Shown here in pieces: positions 54,344 through 64,000 of a DNA stretch of 64,000 nucleotides. The stretch is from Sinomonas sp. R1AF57 (GTDB lineage Bacteria > Actinomycetota > Actinomycetes > Actinomycetales > Micrococcaceae). Each line of letters begins with the position of its first letter. The first letter of the stretch is position 1. Location: the NCBI RefSeq assembly GCF_002224485.1, contig NZ_CP022463.1, positions 1,986,239 through 2,050,238 on the forward strand, read 5' to 3'. Position numbers and translations under genes: made by a program. The notes beneath the pieces were generated by a model. That model made no database searches. It saw only the letters and a list, made by a program, of their open reading frames with translations, and had not been told where the DNA came from.

Positions 54344-55846
54344 GTGCACCACCAAGAGCAGCTTGGCCAGGACATCATCGACGCCGCAGGCAAGGTCATC
54401 GCCGTCCACCTCAACTACCCGAGCCGCGCGGCCCAGCGGGGGCGCACTCCTGCCAACCCCTCCTACTTCCTCAAGCCGGCCACGTCGCTCGGGCTCGACG
54501 GCGCGGAGCTCGCGCGCCCCCAGGGCGTCGAGGCGCTCACGGTCGAGGGCGAGGTGGCCCTCGTGATCGGCTCGCGGGCCCGCAACGTCGCCCTCGAGGA
54601 CGCATGGGCGCACGTCGGCTCGGTGACCGCCGCGAACGACGCCGGGTTCGCCGACCTCCGCTGGGCGGACAAGGGCTCCAACCTCCGCTCCAAGGGCGCG
54701 GACGGGATCGCGCCGATCGGCCCCGCGCTCCTCCCGGCGCAGGAGGTCGATCCGGCCAACCTCCGCGTGCGGATGTGGATCAACGGCGAGCTCACGCAGG
54801 ACGACACGACGTCCACCCTCATCTTCCCGTTCGCCCAGCTCGTCGCCGACCTCTCCCGCCTCATGACCCTCGAGCCCGGGGACATCATCCTCACGGGGAC
54901 CCCGGCCGGCGCGACGGTCGCCCAGCCGGGTGATCTCGTCGAGGTCGAGGTCGACGGCGCGACGCACGACGGCGGCCACCTCACCACCGGCCGGCTCGCC
55001 AACAAGGTCGTCCAGTCCAGCCTCGTGCTCTCCCCCGTCGGCGCGCTCCCGAAGCTGACCGACGCGGACCGGATCGACGCGTGGGGCTCGGCCGAAGCCG
55101 CGGGGATCACGCCCGCCGACTCCCGCCCCGCGAGCATCCTCACGCCGGAGCTGACCGAGAAGCTGAAGAGCGTGGGCACGGCGACGCTGAGCGTCCAGCT
55201 GCGCAGGCGCGGCATGCAGAACTGCCACATCGAGGGGCTCATCCCCACCAAGCCCGGCGCGAAGGTGGTCGGCACGGCCCGCACCCTGCGCTACATCCCC
55301 GCCCGCGAGGACCTCTTCAAGGAGTTCGGCGGCGGCTACAACGCGCAGAAGCGTGCGGTCGACTCCCTGCGCCCCGGCGACATCCTCGTCATGGACGCGC
55401 GCGGCGAGAAGGGCTCCGGGACGCTCGGGGACGTCCTCGCCCTGCGCGCCCAGGTGCTCGGTGCGGCGGCCGTCATCACCGACGGCGGCATCCGCGACTT
55501 CGGGCCCGTCTCGGCGATGGACATCCCGGCCTGGGGCGCGAACGCCCACCCCGCCGTCCTCGGCCGCAGGCACGTTCCGTGGTCGGTCGACGAGACGGTC
55601 GCGTGCGGCGGCGCCGCCGTCGTGCCCGGCGACGTGATCGTGGGCGACGAGGACGGCCTCGTGGTCATCCCGGCCAACCTCGCCGAGGAGGTCGCGGACG
55701 ACGCCGTCGCCCAGGAGCGCGAGGAGGCGTGGGTCGCGGAGCGGGTCGCCGAGGGAAACGCCGTCGACGGGCTGTTCCCGATGAACGCCGTCTGGCGCGC
55801 CAAGTACGAGGAGTCCCTCGCCGCCGGGCCCGAGGATCAGCCGTGA
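54344..55846 (+). CDS. FAH-family isomerase/decarboxylase fused to an RraA-like domain
   Basis: A 500-residue fusion in the homoprotocatechuate operon. Residues 1-225 are an FAH-family domain (LNYPSRAAQRGRTP; EALTVEGEVALVIG with the metal-site E-x-E; IILTGTPAGATV). After a linker containing GATHDGGH, residues 265-490 are an RraA-like domain (AVDSLRPGDILVMDARGEKGSGTLGDVLALRAQVLGAAAVITDGGIRDF; VVPGDVIVGDEDGLVVIP). The context predicts the HpaG/HpcE steps: OPET decarboxylation and HHDD isomerisation. RraA-type aldolases also decarboxylate oxaloacetate-like acids, so that domain could be the decarboxylase. GTG at 54344 behind AAGAGGA. Confidence 0.85.
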   Translation: MHHQEQLGQDIIDAAGKVIAVHLNYPSRAAQRGRTPANPSYFLKPATSLGLDGAELARPQGVEALTVEGEVALVIGSRARNVALEDAWAHVGSVTAANDAGFADLRWADKGSNLRSKGADGIAPIGPALLPAQEVDPANLRVRMWINGELTQDDTTSTLIFPFAQLVADLSRLMTLEPGDIILTGTPAGATVAQPGDLVEVEVDGATHDGGHLTTGRLANKVVQSSLVLSPVGALPKLTDADRIDAWGSAEAAGITPADSRPASILTPELTEKLKSVGTATLSVQLRRRGMQNCHIEGLIPTKPGAKVVGTARTLRYIPAREDLFKEFGGGYNAQKRAVDSLRPGDILVMDARGEKGSGTLGDVLALRAQVLGAAAVITDGGIRDFGPVSAMDIPAWGANAHPAVLGRRHVPWSVDETVACGGAAVVPGDVIVGDEDGLVVIPANLAEEVADDAVAQEREEAWVAERVAEGNAVDGLFPMNAVWRAKYEESLAAGPEDQP

Positions 55847-56535
55847 GCGTCGCACCGGCGCCTGCGAGCAAGTCCGAGCTCGCCTACGACTGGCTCCACG
55901 AGCAGATCGTCGCCGGGGACCTCGCCCCCGGCGCCCGGCTCGTGCTGTCCCAGGTCGCCGAGAAGCTCGACGTGTCGGTGGTGCCTGTCCGGGAAGCCGT
56001 GCGCCGGCTCGAGGCCGAGGGGCTCGTGACGTTCGAGAAGAACGTCGGGGCCACGGTGGCCGGGATCGACCCGACGGAGTACCTGTACACCATGCAGACG
56101 CTGAGCCTCGTCGAGGGAGCGGCCACCGCGCTCTCGGCGCCGTCGGTCACGGCCGAAGACCTCGCCGCGGCGCGTGAGGTCAACAGCCGGATGCGCGAGT
56201 TCCTCGCCCAGGACCCGCTGCACTTCGACCCCGTCGCGTTCACGGCCCTGAACCGGGACTTCCACTCGGTCCTGTTCGAGCACTGCCCGAACCCGCACAT
56301 CCTCGACCTCGTCCACCGCGGGTGGAACCGCCTCAAGGCACTGCGCGGGTCCACGTTCAGCTACGTCCCCGAGCGCGCCGCCGAATCGGTCGAGGAGCAC
56401 GAGGAACTCCTGAAGCTCATCGAGAACCACGCGCCGACCGCCGAGATCGAGCTCGCGGCGCGCCGGCACCGCTCCGCGACCCTGACCGCGTACCTCGCCC
56501 GCACCGGCGAGAACCCCGGCTTCCCCACGCTCTAG
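55843..56535 (+). CDS. GntR-family (FCD) regulator of the hpa operon
   Basis: A 230-residue regulator: winged HTH (LVLSQVAEKLDVSVVPVREAVRRLEAEGLVTFEKNVGATVAG, about residues 33-75) and FCD domain with metal histidines (FTALNRDFHSVLFEHCPNPHI; EEHEELLKLIEN). The start GTG overlaps the fusion gene stop (GTGA). It is inside the operon it probably represses through the 54263-54295 palindrome. Confidence 0.9.
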   Translation: MSVAPAPASKSELAYDWLHEQIVAGDLAPGARLVLSQVAEKLDVSVVPVREAVRRLEAEGLVTFEKNVGATVAGIDPTEYLYTMQTLSLVEGAATALSAPSVTAEDLAAAREVNSRMREFLAQDPLHFDPVAFTALNRDFHSVLFEHCPNPHILDLVHRGWNRLKALRGSTFSYVPERAAESVEEHEELLKLIENHAPTAEIELAARRHRSATLTAYLARTGENPGFPTL

Positions 56536-56588
56536 ACCTCCAGACTCTCCAGACCCAGCGACCACAGACACAGCGAAGGATCTGCACC

Positions 56589-58151
<1,563 letters not shown>

Positions 58152-58198
58152 CCACCACCAGCCACCGACCCACCCTGAAGGAAAGCAAGGACGCTGCC

Positions 58199-59365
58199 AT
58201 GACCAACCGTGACGACATGACCCTCACCTCCTCGGGCTTCTACGTCTCCCAGGAAGCTCCGATCCGCGCCGACAACCCCGTCCCGACACCCTCGGTCCCG
58301 GCGCCGGACATCCTGCGCTGCGCGTACATGGAGCTCGTCGTGACCGACCTGAAGCGGTCCCGTGACTTCTACGTCGAGGTGCTCGGACTGACCGTCACGG
58401 AGGAGGACGGGGACGCCGTCTACCTGCGCTCGCTCGAGGAGTTCATCCACCACAACCTCGTGCTGCGCCAGGGCCCTGTCGCCGCCGTGGCCGCCTTCTC
58501 CTACCGCGTGCGCACCCCGGAGGACCTGGACCGCGCTGTGGCGTTCTACAGCGAGCTCGGCTGCCGTGTGGAGCGCCGTGCGGAGGGCTTCACCAAGGGC
58601 ATCGGCGACTCCGTGCGCGTGACGGACCCGCTGGGCTTCCCGTACGAGTTCTTCCACGACGTCGAGCATGTCGAGCGGCTCGCGTGGCGCTACGACCTGT
58701 ACACCCCCGGCGCCCTCGTCCGCCTCGACCACTTCAACCAGGTCACTCCAGACGTCCCGCGCGCCACCAAGTTCATGCAGGACCTCGGCTTCCGCGTCAC
58801 GGAGGACATCCAGGACCAGGACGGCACCGTCTACGCCGCCTGGATGCGCCGCAAGCCGACGGTCCACGACACCGCCATGACGGGCGGCAACGGCCCGCGC
58901 ATGCACCACGTCGCCTTCTCGACCCACGAGAAGCACAACATCCTCGCGATCTGCGACAAGCTCGGCGCCCTGCGCATGTCCGACGCGATCGAGCGCGGCC
59001 CCGGCCGCCACGGCGTCTCCAACGCGTTCTACCTGTACCTTCGCGACCCGGACGGCCACCGCGTGGAGATCTACACGCAGGACTACTACACGGGCGACCC
59101 GGACAACCCCGTGGTCACCTGGGACGTCCACGACAACCAGCGCCGCGACTGGTGGGGCAACCCGGTCGTGCCGTCCTGGTACACCGAGGCGTCGCTCGTG
59201 CTCGACCTCGACGGGAACCCGCAGCCCGTCGTCGAGCGCACCGACTCCTCCGAGATGGAGGTGACGATCGGCGCGGACGGCTTCTCCTACACGCGCGCCG
59301 ACGACGAGGCCGGCTCCTACCGCGGGCAGGCCTCGAAGGGCTTCAAGATCGGCAACCAGCTCTAA
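58199..59365 (+). CDS. hpaD: Homoprotocatechuate (3,4-dihydroxyphenylacetate) 2,3-dioxygenase
   Basis: Extradiol ring-cleaving enzyme (388 aa) of the vicinal-oxygen-chelate class. Metal ligands H178 (VRLDHFNQ), H237 (RMHHVAF) and E290 (GHRVEIYTQDY) are spaced 59 and 53 residues apart, exactly as H155, H214 and E267 in Arthrobacter globiformis MndD. MndD uses Mn(II) and Brevibacterium HPCD uses Fe(II) with the same ligands, so the metal here is open. Compared with MndD there is an N-terminal extension of about 23 residues. ATG at 58199; hpaH follows 3 nt after the stop. Confidence 0.95.
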   Translation: MTNRDDMTLTSSGFYVSQEAPIRADNPVPTPSVPAPDILRCAYMELVVTDLKRSRDFYVEVLGLTVTEEDGDAVYLRSLEEFIHHNLVLRQGPVAAVAAFSYRVRTPEDLDRAVAFYSELGCRVERRAEGFTKGIGDSVRVTDPLGFPYEFFHDVEHVERLAWRYDLYTPGALVRLDHFNQVTPDVPRATKFMQDLGFRVTEDIQDQDGTVYAAWMRRKPTVHDTAMTGGNGPRMHHVAFSTHEKHNILAICDKLGALRMSDAIERGPGRHGVSNAFYLYLRDPDGHRVEIYTQDYYTGDPDNPVVTWDVHDNQRRDWWGNPVVPSWYTEASLVLDLDGNPQPVVERTDSSEMEVTIGADGFSYTRADDEAGSYRGQASKGFKIGNQL

Positions 59366-59368
59366 GCC

Positions 59369-60154
59369 ATGCTGAACGAGGAGACGATTGCGGCAATTGC
59401 CGACGAGCTGGTGGAGGCTGGGCGCACACGCACGCCGGTGCCCCTCCTCCACACGCGCTACGAGGGCATGGACGTCGAGGACTCGTACGCCGTCCAGAAG
59501 CTCTGGGCCAGCCGCCTCGAGGCCGAGGGGCGGCGGGTCGCCGGTCGCAAGATCGGCCTGACGTCCAAGGCCATGCAGGCGGCCACAGGCATCACCGAGC
59601 CGGACTACGGCGTCATCTTCGACGACCAGGTCCTCGAGAACGGTGCGGTGGTCGAGTGGAAGCGCTACACCCACCCGCGCATCGAGGTCGAGCTCGCGTT
59701 CCGCCTGGGCCGGGATCTCAAGGGGCCGGGGGTGACGCTGTTCGACGTGCTCGACGCGACGGACTACGTGATCCCGGCCCTCGAGATCCTCGACTCGCGG
59801 ATCGAGATGGAAGGCCGAACCATCGTGGACACCATCTCGGACAACGCTGCGCTGGGCGCCATGGTCGTGGGCGGCCGCCCGGTGCGGCCGCACGACGTGG
59901 ACCTGCGCTGGGTGTCCTCCCTCCTGTACCGCAACCAGGAGATCGTGGAGACGGGCGTCGCCGCCGGCGTCCTCAACCACCCCGCAACCGGCGTCGCATG
60001 GCTCGCGGACAAGCTCGCTCAGCATGGGCAGGACCTGCGCGCAGGCGATCTCATCCTCGCGGGGTCGTTCACGCGGCCCATGTGGGTCTACGAGGGCGAC
60101 ACGGTCTATGCCGACTACGGGCCTCTGGGGACGGTGACATGCCGTTTCGTCTAG
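59369..60154 (+). CDS. hpaH: 2-oxo-hept-4-ene-1,7-dioate hydratase
   Basis: Hydratase of the HpaH/MhpD family (261 aa) adding water to the oxo-heptenedioate before aldol cleavage. EDSYAVQKLWASRLEAEGRRVAGRKIGLTSKAMQAATGITEPDYG and HPRIEVELAFRLGRDLKGPGVT carry the metal-site acids. ATG at 59369. Its 3' end overlaps the start of hpaI by 16 nt, so translation is coupled. Confidence 0.94.
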   Translation: MLNEETIAAIADELVEAGRTRTPVPLLHTRYEGMDVEDSYAVQKLWASRLEAEGRRVAGRKIGLTSKAMQAATGITEPDYGVIFDDQVLENGAVVEWKRYTHPRIEVELAFRLGRDLKGPGVTLFDVLDATDYVIPALEILDSRIEMEGRTIVDTISDNAALGAMVVGGRPVRPHDVDLRWVSSLLYRNQEIVETGVAAGVLNHPATGVAWLADKLAQHGQDLRAGDLILAGSFTRPMWVYEGDTVYADYGPLGTVTCRFV

Positions 60155-60999
60155 AGCCCGAGCGGACGTTCCGCCACGCCCTCGCCGCCGGCGCCGAGGA
60201 TGGGGCCAAGGGTGGGGCCGAATCCGGCGGGGGCGCCAAGATCGGACTGTGGGTGTGCTCGGGCAGCCCGCTCGTGGCCGAGATCATGGCTGGCTCGGGG
60301 GCAGACTGGCTCCTGATCGACACCGAGCACAGCCCGAACTCGCTCGAGTCCGTCCTCGCCCAGCTCCACGCCGTGCACGGCTACCCCGTGCTCCCCATGG
60401 TGCGCCTGCCGTGGAACGACGTGGTGCTCATCAAGCAGTACCTCGACCTCGGGGCCCAGAACCTGCTGATCCCCATGGTGAACGACGCCGAGCAGGCCCA
60501 GGCCGCAGTGGCGGCCGTGCGGTACCCGCCGCACGGCGTGCGGGGCGTGGGTTCGGCGCTCGCCCGCGCCGCACGGTGGAACCGGATCCCGGACTACCTT
60601 GCCCGAGCGGACGAGACCATCTCCCTCGCCGTCCAGATCGAGACGGCCGAGGCCGTGGCGAACGTGGAGGAGATCCTCGCGGTCGACGGGGTCGACGCGA
60701 TCTTCATCGGGCCCTCCGACCTCGCCGCCTCGATGGGGCACCTCGGCCAGCAGGAGCACCCCGAGGTGCGCGCCGCCGTCGAACGCTGCCTCGCGGCGGC
60801 GTCCGCCGCGGGCAAGCCGGCGGGGGTGAACGCGTTCGTCGAGGCGACCGCCCGGCACTACATCGAGCACGGTGCGCGGTTCGTGCTCGTGGGTGCGGAT
60901 GTGGCGATCCTCGCCCGCTCGAGTGAGGAGCTCTCCGCCCGGTTCGCGGCACCGTCCGCGGCGCAGGCGGACGACGGCGGTCGGCCGGCCAGCTACTGA
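60139..60999 (+). CDS. hpaI: 4-hydroxy-2-oxo-heptane-1,7-dioate aldolase
   Basis: Class II aldolase of the HpcH/HpaI family (286 aa) splitting the hydroxy-oxo-diacid to pyruvate and succinic semialdehyde. LLIDTEHSPNS, the general-base region, the metal-site E in VQIETAEAV and D in FIGPSDLAASMGH are visible. An extra 15 or so Gly/Ala-rich residues sit at about 16-33. ATG at 60139 lies inside hpaH. Its stop overlaps the convergent DUF1992 gene by 7 nt, so the operon ends here. Confidence 0.93.
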   Translation: MPFRLEPERTFRHALAAGAEDGAKGGAESGGGAKIGLWVCSGSPLVAEIMAGSGADWLLIDTEHSPNSLESVLAQLHAVHGYPVLPMVRLPWNDVVLIKQYLDLGAQNLLIPMVNDAEQAQAAVAAVRYPPHGVRGVGSALARAARWNRIPDYLARADETISLAVQIETAEAVANVEEILAVDGVDAIFIGPSDLAASMGHLGQQEHPEVRAAVERCLAAASAAGKPAGVNAFVEATARHYIEHGARFVLVGADVAILARSSEELSARFAAPSAAQADDGGRPASY

Positions 61000-61610
61000 T
61001 GCGGGCGGTCGCCCCGCTCACCCCGGCGCCTCCACCACGGCCGCCGCTCCACCGGGGCGGCGGCCTCGGCGTCCCTGGCCGCCCTCGCCGCCGCCTCGGC
61101 ACGCCGCGCGTGCCACCGGCGGACCTCGCCCTCGGTGTCGCGGGTCTTCGTGATGACCGGCGGCCCTCCCAAGAGCTGGCGGCGTGCCTCGATGATGCGG
61201 CGGTTGAAGGAGTCGACGGCGTCGCGGACCTGCTGCTCGGTGTGCAGGGCGTCGAGGGTGTCGTCCAGGCGTTCGTCCTCGACCCGCAGGACGAGCGCCT
61301 CGGGCCCGATCCCGGTGAGCTGCTCGCGCTCGATGAGGCCCTTGAGCCACCAGTCGGGGTCGTTCACGTTGTCCAGGTTCGGGATGGGCTTGCCGGCGTA
61401 CTTCAGGTGGTCGAACTCTCCGCGCGCGATGGCGTCGCGGACCAGGTAGTCGGCGCGGCGCGCAGAATCGACCTCGCGCCGCTTCCGGTTGAGCTCCTCC
61501 TCGCGCGCGAGCTCCTCGGCCTCCTCGGGGGACTGTGCGACTCCCCCCGCCCGGATCTCGGCCGCGCGCTCGAGCCGGCGCCGCAGCTCCTCGTCGCGTC
61601 TGCTCGCCAC
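60993..61610 (-). CDS. DUF1992 (DnaJC28-like conserved domain) protein
   Basis: A 205-residue protein of unknown function. The conserved block RADYLVRDAIARGEFDHLKYAGKPIPNLDNVNDPDWWLKGLIEREQLTG (about residues 48-96) is the DUF1992 domain also found in eukaryotic DnaJC28. The rest is charged and probably helical, with a basic C-terminus. I chose GTG at 61610 because GGGAGG stands 6-7 nt upstream; an earlier ATG at 61643 lacks one. Confidence 0.85.
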   Translation of the reverse strand: MASRRDEELRRRLERAAEIRAGGVAQSPEEAEELAREEELNRKRREVDSARRADYLVRDAIARGEFDHLKYAGKPIPNLDNVNDPDWWLKGLIEREQLTGIGPEALVLRVEDERLDDTLDALHTEQQVRDAVDSFNRRIIEARRQLLGGPPVITKTRDTEGEVRRWHARRAEAAARAARDAEAAAPVERRPWWRRRGERGDRPHQ

Positions 61611-61726
61611 GGCCTGCCTCCCATCACGCGTGTGTCGTCGCATCCACCGTAGGACGTGACGGCACCCGCGCGCAGCCCCGGGTCGGGGCTTCTCTGTCGT
61701 CGCATCTTCCGGGCTAGCATCGTCAC

Positions 61727-62764
61727 ATGGCTGCGGAGAGCGGGCGGGGCACGACGGCGGAGTGGTCGCCGGACGTGCTGGGATCGGGCTTCGAGCAGCG
61801 CGTCCTCGCCCCGGACGGGGCCCCGCCGTCGACCCTCGTGCGCTACCGGGGCTCGTCAAGGCGCTGGTGGCGCAGGCCCGCCGTGGGGACCGACGTGCTC
61901 TACGTGCACGGGTGGAGCGACTACTTCTTCCAGCGCCCGCTCGCCGAGTTCTGGCACCGTGCGGGAGCCCGGTTCCACGCCCTGGACCTCCACGGGTTCG
62001 GCCGGAGCCTCGCACCGGGCCAGGTGCCGGGCGAGGTGGCAAGCCTCAATGAGTACGACCCGGACATCGAGGCGGCCCTGGCCGTGATGGGGCACGGCCG
62101 CGACGCCGCGGACGAGCGCCGCCGCCTCCTGGTGCTGGGCCATTCGACGGGCGGGCTCATCCTGAGCCTCTGGGCAGCGAGGAACGCGTCCCGTGTCGAC
62201 GCGGTGGTGCTCAACAGCCCGTGGCTCGAGTTCCAGGCCTCGGAGATGGCGCGCCGGGCCATGGCACCGCTCCTCGGGGCCAGGGCGCGCTTCTTCCCCC
62301 ACGTGCCGCTGCCCGGGATCGACCCGGGGCACTACGCGCGGACCGTCTCCGCCGAGCACGACGGCGAGTGGGTGTACAACGCGGCCTGGCGTCCGGAGAA
62401 GGCCTTCGCCCTGCCGCCGGCCTTCCTGGGCGCGGTGTTCGCGGGCCAGGAGCGCATTGCACGCGGGCTGGGGCTCGGGCTCCCCGTGCTCGTGCTGCTC
62501 TCCGACCGCAGCTACCTGCTCCCGCAGTGGTCGCCGGACGCGGCGGCCGCGGATGTCGCGATCAATGTCGACGCCGTGGCGCACCGCGCGCTCTCCCTCG
62601 GCGAGAACGTCACGGTGGTGAGGATCCGCGGTGCGCTGCACGACGTCTTCCTCTCCCCCGCCGAGGTCCGGCGCCGCGCCTACGCCCGCATGGCGGCGTG
62701 GACGGCGGGAGCGCTGCGGCTCGGCGGGCCGGAGGCATGGGCCGAGCGCGTGGACGGGCTCTAG
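61727..62764 (+). CDS. S33-type alpha/beta hydrolase (lysophospholipase-like)
   Basis: A 345-residue serine hydrolase. VLYVHGWSDYFFQ is the oxyanion block, HALDLHGFGRSLAPGQ follows, the nucleophile serine is in VLGHSTGGLILSLWA (about residue 146), and the catalytic histidine is in RGALHDVFLS near 305. Close to the monoglyceride lipase/lysophospholipase type, but the substrate is unknown. ATG at 61727. Its TAG stop shares bases with the stop of the opposite-strand gene. Confidence 0.85.
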   Translation: MAAESGRGTTAEWSPDVLGSGFEQRVLAPDGAPPSTLVRYRGSSRRWWRRPAVGTDVLYVHGWSDYFFQRPLAEFWHRAGARFHALDLHGFGRSLAPGQVPGEVASLNEYDPDIEAALAVMGHGRDAADERRRLLVLGHSTGGLILSLWAARNASRVDAVVLNSPWLEFQASEMARRAMAPLLGARARFFPHVPLPGIDPGHYARTVSAEHDGEWVYNAAWRPEKAFALPPAFLGAVFAGQERIARGLGLGLPVLVLLSDRSYLLPQWSPDAAAADVAINVDAVAHRALSLGENVTVVRIRGALHDVFLSPAEVRRRAYARMAAWTAGALRLGGPEAWAERVDGL

Positions 62765-63548
62765 GCCGGCACCGCCCGCAGGAACGGGACGAGCTCCTCC
62801 AGGACGGGGCCCGCAGGCGCGAGCGTCCCGGCGTGCGTCCTGCCCTCCAGCTCCACGAACCGGGCGTTCGGCATGAGCGCGGCGGCGCGCCGCGAGTCGG
62901 CGAGCCGCTGCGGGTCCCGGGTCCCGGCCATCAGCAGAGCCGGGACGGCCAGCTGGGCGACCACGGCTTCCGGGAGCCCCGGATCGTCCTCGGTGCCGGT
63001 GAAGCAGGCGGCGAGCGCGGCGGGATCGTTGGCGAGGAACGCCTGGCGCGTGGAGGGGTCGAGGGCCTTCCCCGCGGACTCGAGGCCGTCGACGAAGGCC
63101 TCGATCCGTCCGGTCTGCAGCGCCTCGAGGTAGCCCGGGAAGAAGACCTTGGCCACTTCGCCGCGCTGGGGGCGGTAGGTGCCGCCGAGCACCGTGAGCG
63201 AGGCGACCCGTGCCGGCGCGGCCACCGCGAGCGAGAAGGCCACGCGCGAACCCAGGGAGTAGCCGACCACGTGGGCTCGCTCGATGCGCTCGGCGTCGAG
63301 CACGGCGAGGACGTCCCCGACGTGGCGGGACATGCGGTAGGCACCCGCCTCGTCGGGCTTGTCGCTGCGGCCGTGCCCCCGGAGGTCGACGCGGACCACG
63401 CGGAAGCCCTCGAGGGCCCTGACGTAGCCGAGCCCGCGCCAGATGGCGCGCGAGAGGGCCGAGCCGTGGAGGAGGACGACGGCGGCCCCTCCCCCGCGGC
63501 GTCGTACGAGATCGCGGTGCCGTCGTCGGGATTCAGGGCGGTCGTCAC
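62761..63548 (-). pseudogene. Alpha/beta hydrolase with N-terminal frameshift
   Basis: The natural start appears to be GTG at 63548, giving MTTALNPDDGTAISYDAAGEG in one frame. The fold then continues as AAVVLLHGSALSRAIWRGLG in another frame. The shift is at the G/C run 63484-63495; one extra G there would restore a single frame of about 262 residues. Downstream, nucleophile serine VVGYSLGSRVAF, DLRGHGRSDKP and the C-terminal EGRTHAGTL histidine are intact. Either a recent 1-nt deletion or a sequencing error in a homopolymer. Confidence 0.7.
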
Positions 63549-63648
63549 CGGGACACCCTACCGCCCGGCAGCGCGGGGCGGCGGCGGACTGTGGCGGCCG
63601 TCTCAGGTGACAGCGCCGGCGGCGCCGCCGGCAGGAGCTACCACAGCG

Positions 63649-63685
63649 GACGGCGGCCCTCCCCGGCAAGGGGAGGACCGCCGTC
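63649..63685 (-). terminator. Hairpin downstream of the MFS transporter gene
   Basis: GACGGCGG/CCGCCGTC outer and CTCCCC/GGGGAG inner arms form a strong stem ending in the CGTCGTGCG motif of the dispersed palindrome family. It lies 76 nt beyond the transporter stop. Confidence 0.55.
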
Positions 63686-63728
63686 GTGCGTTGCGGGTGC
63701 GCTCAGGCACACCGTCCGCGGCCGTCAG

Positions 63729-63770
63729 GCCGGCGCACGGTCAGCGCGCGCCGGCGCACGGTCAGCGCGC
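63729..63770. repeat. Exact 21-bp tandem duplication over the MFS stop codon
   Basis: The 21 bp 63729-63749 are repeated exactly at 63750-63770. The stop of the MFS transporter gene (63762-63764) is in the second copy, and its twin TCA is at 63741-63743. Confidence 0.85.
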
Positions 63771-64000
63771 GGCCTCCGGGTGCTCGCGCACGTACTCGGC
63801 GTGGGCTTCGGCAACGTGAAGGTCGACGCCCTTGGTCTCCTTGACCATCGAGACCGCCACCAGCGAGATGACCGCGGCGATGGCGATGTAGAGGCCGATC
63901 GTCCAGGACGCCTTGAACTCGTTCATGAGCATCTCGGCGATCATCGGGGCGAACGCGCCGCCGAGGATCGCGCCGAGCGCGTAGCCGATCGAGACGCCCG
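63762..64000 (-). CDS. MFS transporter, MHS-type, C-terminal fragment
   Basis: C-terminal 78 residues of a transporter that begins beyond the right edge. GVSIGYALGAILGGAFAPMIAEMLMNEFKASWTIGLYIAIAAVISLVAVSMVKETKG shows the last two membrane helices and the final cytoplasmic KETKG, as in metabolite:proton symporters of the MHS group. Whether it carries an aromatic acid for the nearby hpa operon cannot be judged from the fragment. Confidence 0.75.
   Translation of the reverse strand, partial: GVSIGYALGAILGGAFAPMIAEMLMNEFKASWTIGLYIAIAAVISLVAVSMVKETKGVDLHVAEAHAEYVREHPEAAR

Overview
The window is high-GC (about 70% by eye) actinobacterial chromosome. GTG starts, GTGA/ATGA gene overlaps, TAGACT-like -10 boxes and the gene content (NrtR-nadABC-nifS, an ilvBNC-serA group, an MndD-type homoprotocatechuate dioxygenase, mqo) fit the Micrococcaceae (Arthrobacter/Sinomonas-like). 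This placement is an inference from gene content only. I see no prophage, insertion sequence, CRISPR array or replication origin.

Layout: 1-2.1 kb holds a truncated dynamin-like GTPase and tRNA genes (Glu, Glu, Gln). 2.3-8.3 kb holds a heptad-repeat membrane protein, an HAD hydrolase, gltX, an FAH-family hydrolase and an M14 peptidase. 8.4-25.4 kb is mostly minus strand and dominated by branched-chain amino acid and serine synthesis (ilvE, leuB, serA, ilvC, ilvN, ilvB, ilvD, a LysR regulator) plus metG. It is interrupted by an AbiEi/DUF559-like gene bracketed by inverted 21-bp repeat arrays and by a three-gene operon (acyl-CoA dehydrogenase, PIG-L/methyltransferase fusion, glycosyltransferase). 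ilvB has a readable transcription attenuator with a Val-rich leader peptide. 25.5-36.2 kb is mostly plus strand: small hypotheticals, an alpha/beta hydrolase running antisense into tRNA-Lys, a Bcp peroxiredoxin, tRNA-Leu, an orphan substrate-binding lipoprotein, mqo, an RND exporter and an LLM oxidoreductase-MarR pair. 36.2-36.6 kb is a non-coding repeat island with inverted 31-bp arrays.

36.6-44.8 kb carries a transglutaminase-like protein, a lipoprotein, a DUF1684 protein, and an asparagine/aspartate utilisation run (FCD regulator, asparaginase, aspartate ammonia-lyase, amino acid permease), then a GtrA-like protein. 44.8-50.8 kb is the de novo NAD operon nrtR-nadA-nadB-nadC-nifS with a palindromic operator in front of nrtR. 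50.9-53.0 kb is a divergent Lrp regulator/permease pair. 54.2-61.0 kb is a homoprotocatechuate meta-cleavage operon (FAH-RraA fusion, GntR regulator, hpaE, hpaD, hpaH, hpaI) behind a 33-bp double palindrome. The right end holds a DUF1992 protein, an S33 hydrolase, a frameshifted alpha/beta hydrolase and the end of an MFS transporter gene.

A short palindrome (arms CGCACGACGGCG / CGCCGTCGTGCG) recurs through the window, mostly just downstream of genes. It looks like a dispersed repeat family that also serves as terminators.
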